From Acidobacteriota bacterium (GTDB lineage: Bacteria > Acidobacteriota > Blastocatellia > Pyrinomonadales > Pyrinomonadaceae): 6,731 bases of DNA. A model generated the notes under the pieces. That model saw only the letters and a program-made list of their open reading frames with translations. It had not been told where the DNA came from and made no database searches. Shown here in pieces: positions 6,076 to 6,731 of this stretch (positions are counted from its first letter, which is position 1; every line of letters starts with the position of its first letter). Made by a program: the position numbers and the translations under genes. The stretch covers positions 1 through 6,731 of the forward strand of contig JAEZIT010000101.1 of assembly GCA_023436495.1 (NCBI GenBank), written 5' to 3'.

Positions 6076-6156
6076 TGAAGAACACGGACACAATCGTTTT
6101 ATTTCCACGTATTTCGAAAAGATTTCATAACTGCATATAAAACAACGGGTTCCGCA

Positions 6157-6185
6157 TTGAAGTTATTGCGAAAATCGTTCATAAT
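6157..6185 (+). promoter_or_regulatory. Candidate promoter for the integrase gene
   Basis: TTGAAG (6157-6162, four of six matches) and CATAAT (6180-6185, five of six) are 17 bp apart in an AT-rich stretch. Transcription would begin near 6192, so the GGTGGGAA repeats (6221-6272) would lie in the leader of the message. Proteins bound at the repeats could therefore block transcription or translation. Confidence 0.4.
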
Positions 6186-6220
6186 ATTTCACGGAATAAC
6201 AATCTTGTTTCACGTTTTTA

Positions 6221-6272
6221 GGTGGGAATCGGGTGGGAATCAGGTGGGAATCTCAAATAACAGGTGGGAACC
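6221..6272 (+). promoter_or_regulatory. Four helically phased GGTGGGAA repeats upstream of the integrase
   Basis: GGTGGGAATC occurs at 6221, 6232 and 6243, and GGTGGGAACC at 6263. Spacings are 11, 11 and 20 bp, so the first and last copies are 42 bp apart, about four turns of the helix. Same-strand copies on one DNA face are typical of arm-type integrase sites, excisionase sites or regulator iterons. Which of these applies is not decided by the sequence. Confidence 0.7.
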
Positions 6273-6275
6273 GCT

Positions 6276-6731
6276 ATGCAGATCAAGACTTCCGTATTCA
6301 AACGAAAGGCACGCACAAAGAAGGTCACGCGAAAGGACGGCAGCATTCACGAAGTGAAGATAAAAGGCGGGTGGGTTTACCGCATCCGGTACACCGCGGC
6401 GAACGGACGGCCGAAAACCGAGGAACGCGGCTTTTTTGACCTGAAGAACCAGGCAAAGGACGCCATGAACGAGGCGGCCCGCAAAATAGAGATCACAGGC
6501 GGCGAGATCGGCAAAGGCGAACGGCTGACCTTTAACGACCTGGCGGACATTTGCGAAAAGGAATTCTACCGGCCCGCCGTCATTGTCGAAGGCAAGCGGA
6601 TCGCCGGCGTCCGTTCCGACGTGTCGGCGCGGGCTCTGATAAGCAATCTGCGGGCGTACTTCGGCAAGATGCGTATAAACAATATCTCGGGCGAAAGTCT
6701 GATCGCGTACAGGCTTCACCGGGTAAAGCCG
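6276..6731 (+). CDS. Tyrosine recombinase (phage-type integrase), 3'-truncated by the window
   Basis: The first 152 residues of a site-specific recombinase that would catalyse integration and excision at the tRNA-Arg site. ATG 6276 is preceded by AGGTGGG (6262-6268), a good ribosome binding site seven bases away, and an in-frame stop at 6258-6260 rules out a much longer start. Residues 1-30 are very basic. Residues about 33-72 (GWVYRIRYTAANGRPKTEERGFF and a following helix) look like an arm-type DNA-binding domain. Residues about 84-152 (LTFNDLADICEKEFY through ALISNLRAYFGKMRINNIS) look like the helical core-binding SAM-like domain. The catalytic domain with its Arg-His-Arg-Tyr set lies beyond the window, so activity cannot be judged. 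The position about 200 bp inside the tRNA junction and the orientation away from it fit an element-borne integrase. Family is assigned from domain appearance and context. Confidence 0.82.
   Translation, partial: MQIKTSVFKRKARTKKVTRKDGSIHEVKIKGGWVYRIRYTAANGRPKTEERGFFDLKNQAKDAMNEAARKIEITGGEIGKGERLTFNDLADICEKEFYRPAVIVEGKRIAGVRSDVSARALISNLRAYFGKMRINNISGESLIAYRLHRVKP

Larger units (their letters stand above)
6031..6731 (+). mobile_element. Left end of an integrated element at tRNA-Arg(ACG), continuing past the window
   Basis: The tRNA remnant marks the junction. Left of it are chromosomal-style repeats; right of it come an AT-rich control region, four GGTGGGAA repeats and the start of a tyrosine recombinase. 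Because the missing tRNA 5' half should lie to the right, the element must extend rightward and restore the tRNA at its other end. Whether it is an integrative conjugative element, a prophage or a simple island cannot be told from the 700 bp visible. Confidence 0.7.

Noticed and set aside
5885..6091. Small minus-strand open frame over the tRNA fragment
   Set aside because: Part of it is translated tRNA sequence and the rest is non-coding repeat; there is no ribosome binding site or domain.
6031..6130. Intact tRNA-Arg interrupted by a group I intron in the anticodon loop
   Set aside because: No 5' tRNA half or intron core is visible to the right within the window; instead a recombinase gene follows, which fits an attachment site better.
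6157..6439. Two small plus-strand frames across the GGTGGGAA repeats
   Set aside because: Their Trp/Gly-rich segments are translations of the repeats, and they overlap the integrase start in other frames.
6240..6719. 159-codon minus-strand frame at the right end
   Set aside because: Antisense to the integrase, which has a ribosome binding site and recognisable DNA-binding domains; the minus frame also runs through the repeats.

Overview
The window looks like bacterial chromosome of roughly 55-60% GC by eye, running into the left edge of an integrated mobile element. The lineage is not proven. A NtrYX-type two-component pair, a gluzincin-TPR secreted protein with a distinctive C-terminal domain, and intergenic space full of short hairpin repeats suggest an Acidobacteriota-like or other environmental bacterium. 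The lineage is inference from gene content and repeat style, not from a marker gene.

Layout. (1) Positions 1-1676 hold the 3' part of a NtrY-type sensor histidine kinase whose start lies left of the window. (2) A 56-bp gap carries a small terminator-like hairpin and a good sigma70-like promoter directly before the ATG. (3) Positions 1733-3082 encode the cognate NtrX-type sigma54-activating response regulator, with receiver, AAA+ and Fis HTH domains. (4) Positions 3083-3334 are a spacer with a 56-bp tandem repeat full of TCT-loop hairpins, then a TTGACA promoter. (5) Positions 3335-5305 encode an exported HExxH metallopeptidase-like protein with TPRs. (6) Positions 5306-6030 have no gene. They hold a 60-bp tandem hairpin repeat, five GGCT-NN-AGCC hairpins in two orientations, an 8-bp tandem repeat, an 18-bp AT-rich tandem repeat and several inverted repeats. 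(7) Positions 6031-6075 (minus strand) are the last 45 nt of a tRNA-Arg(ACG), from anticodon loop to CCA, with no 5' half. (8) From there the sequence turns AT-rich, carries a promoter and four spaced GGTGGGAA repeats, and enters a tyrosine recombinase gene at 6276 that runs off the right end.

How the parts work together. The kinase should sense a signal through its extracytoplasmic domain and phosphorylate the regulator, which would then activate sigma54 promoters. No convincing sigma54 site was seen, so targets are unknown. The peptidase/TPR gene has its own promoter and shows no sign of belonging to that regulon. The tRNA fragment, repeats and integrase form a coherent module: the left attachment site and recombination control region of an island, ICE or prophage inserted at a tRNA-Arg gene, with cargo to the right outside the window. 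This junction, and the repeat array that overlaps the integrase ribosome binding site, are the most interesting parts of the window.
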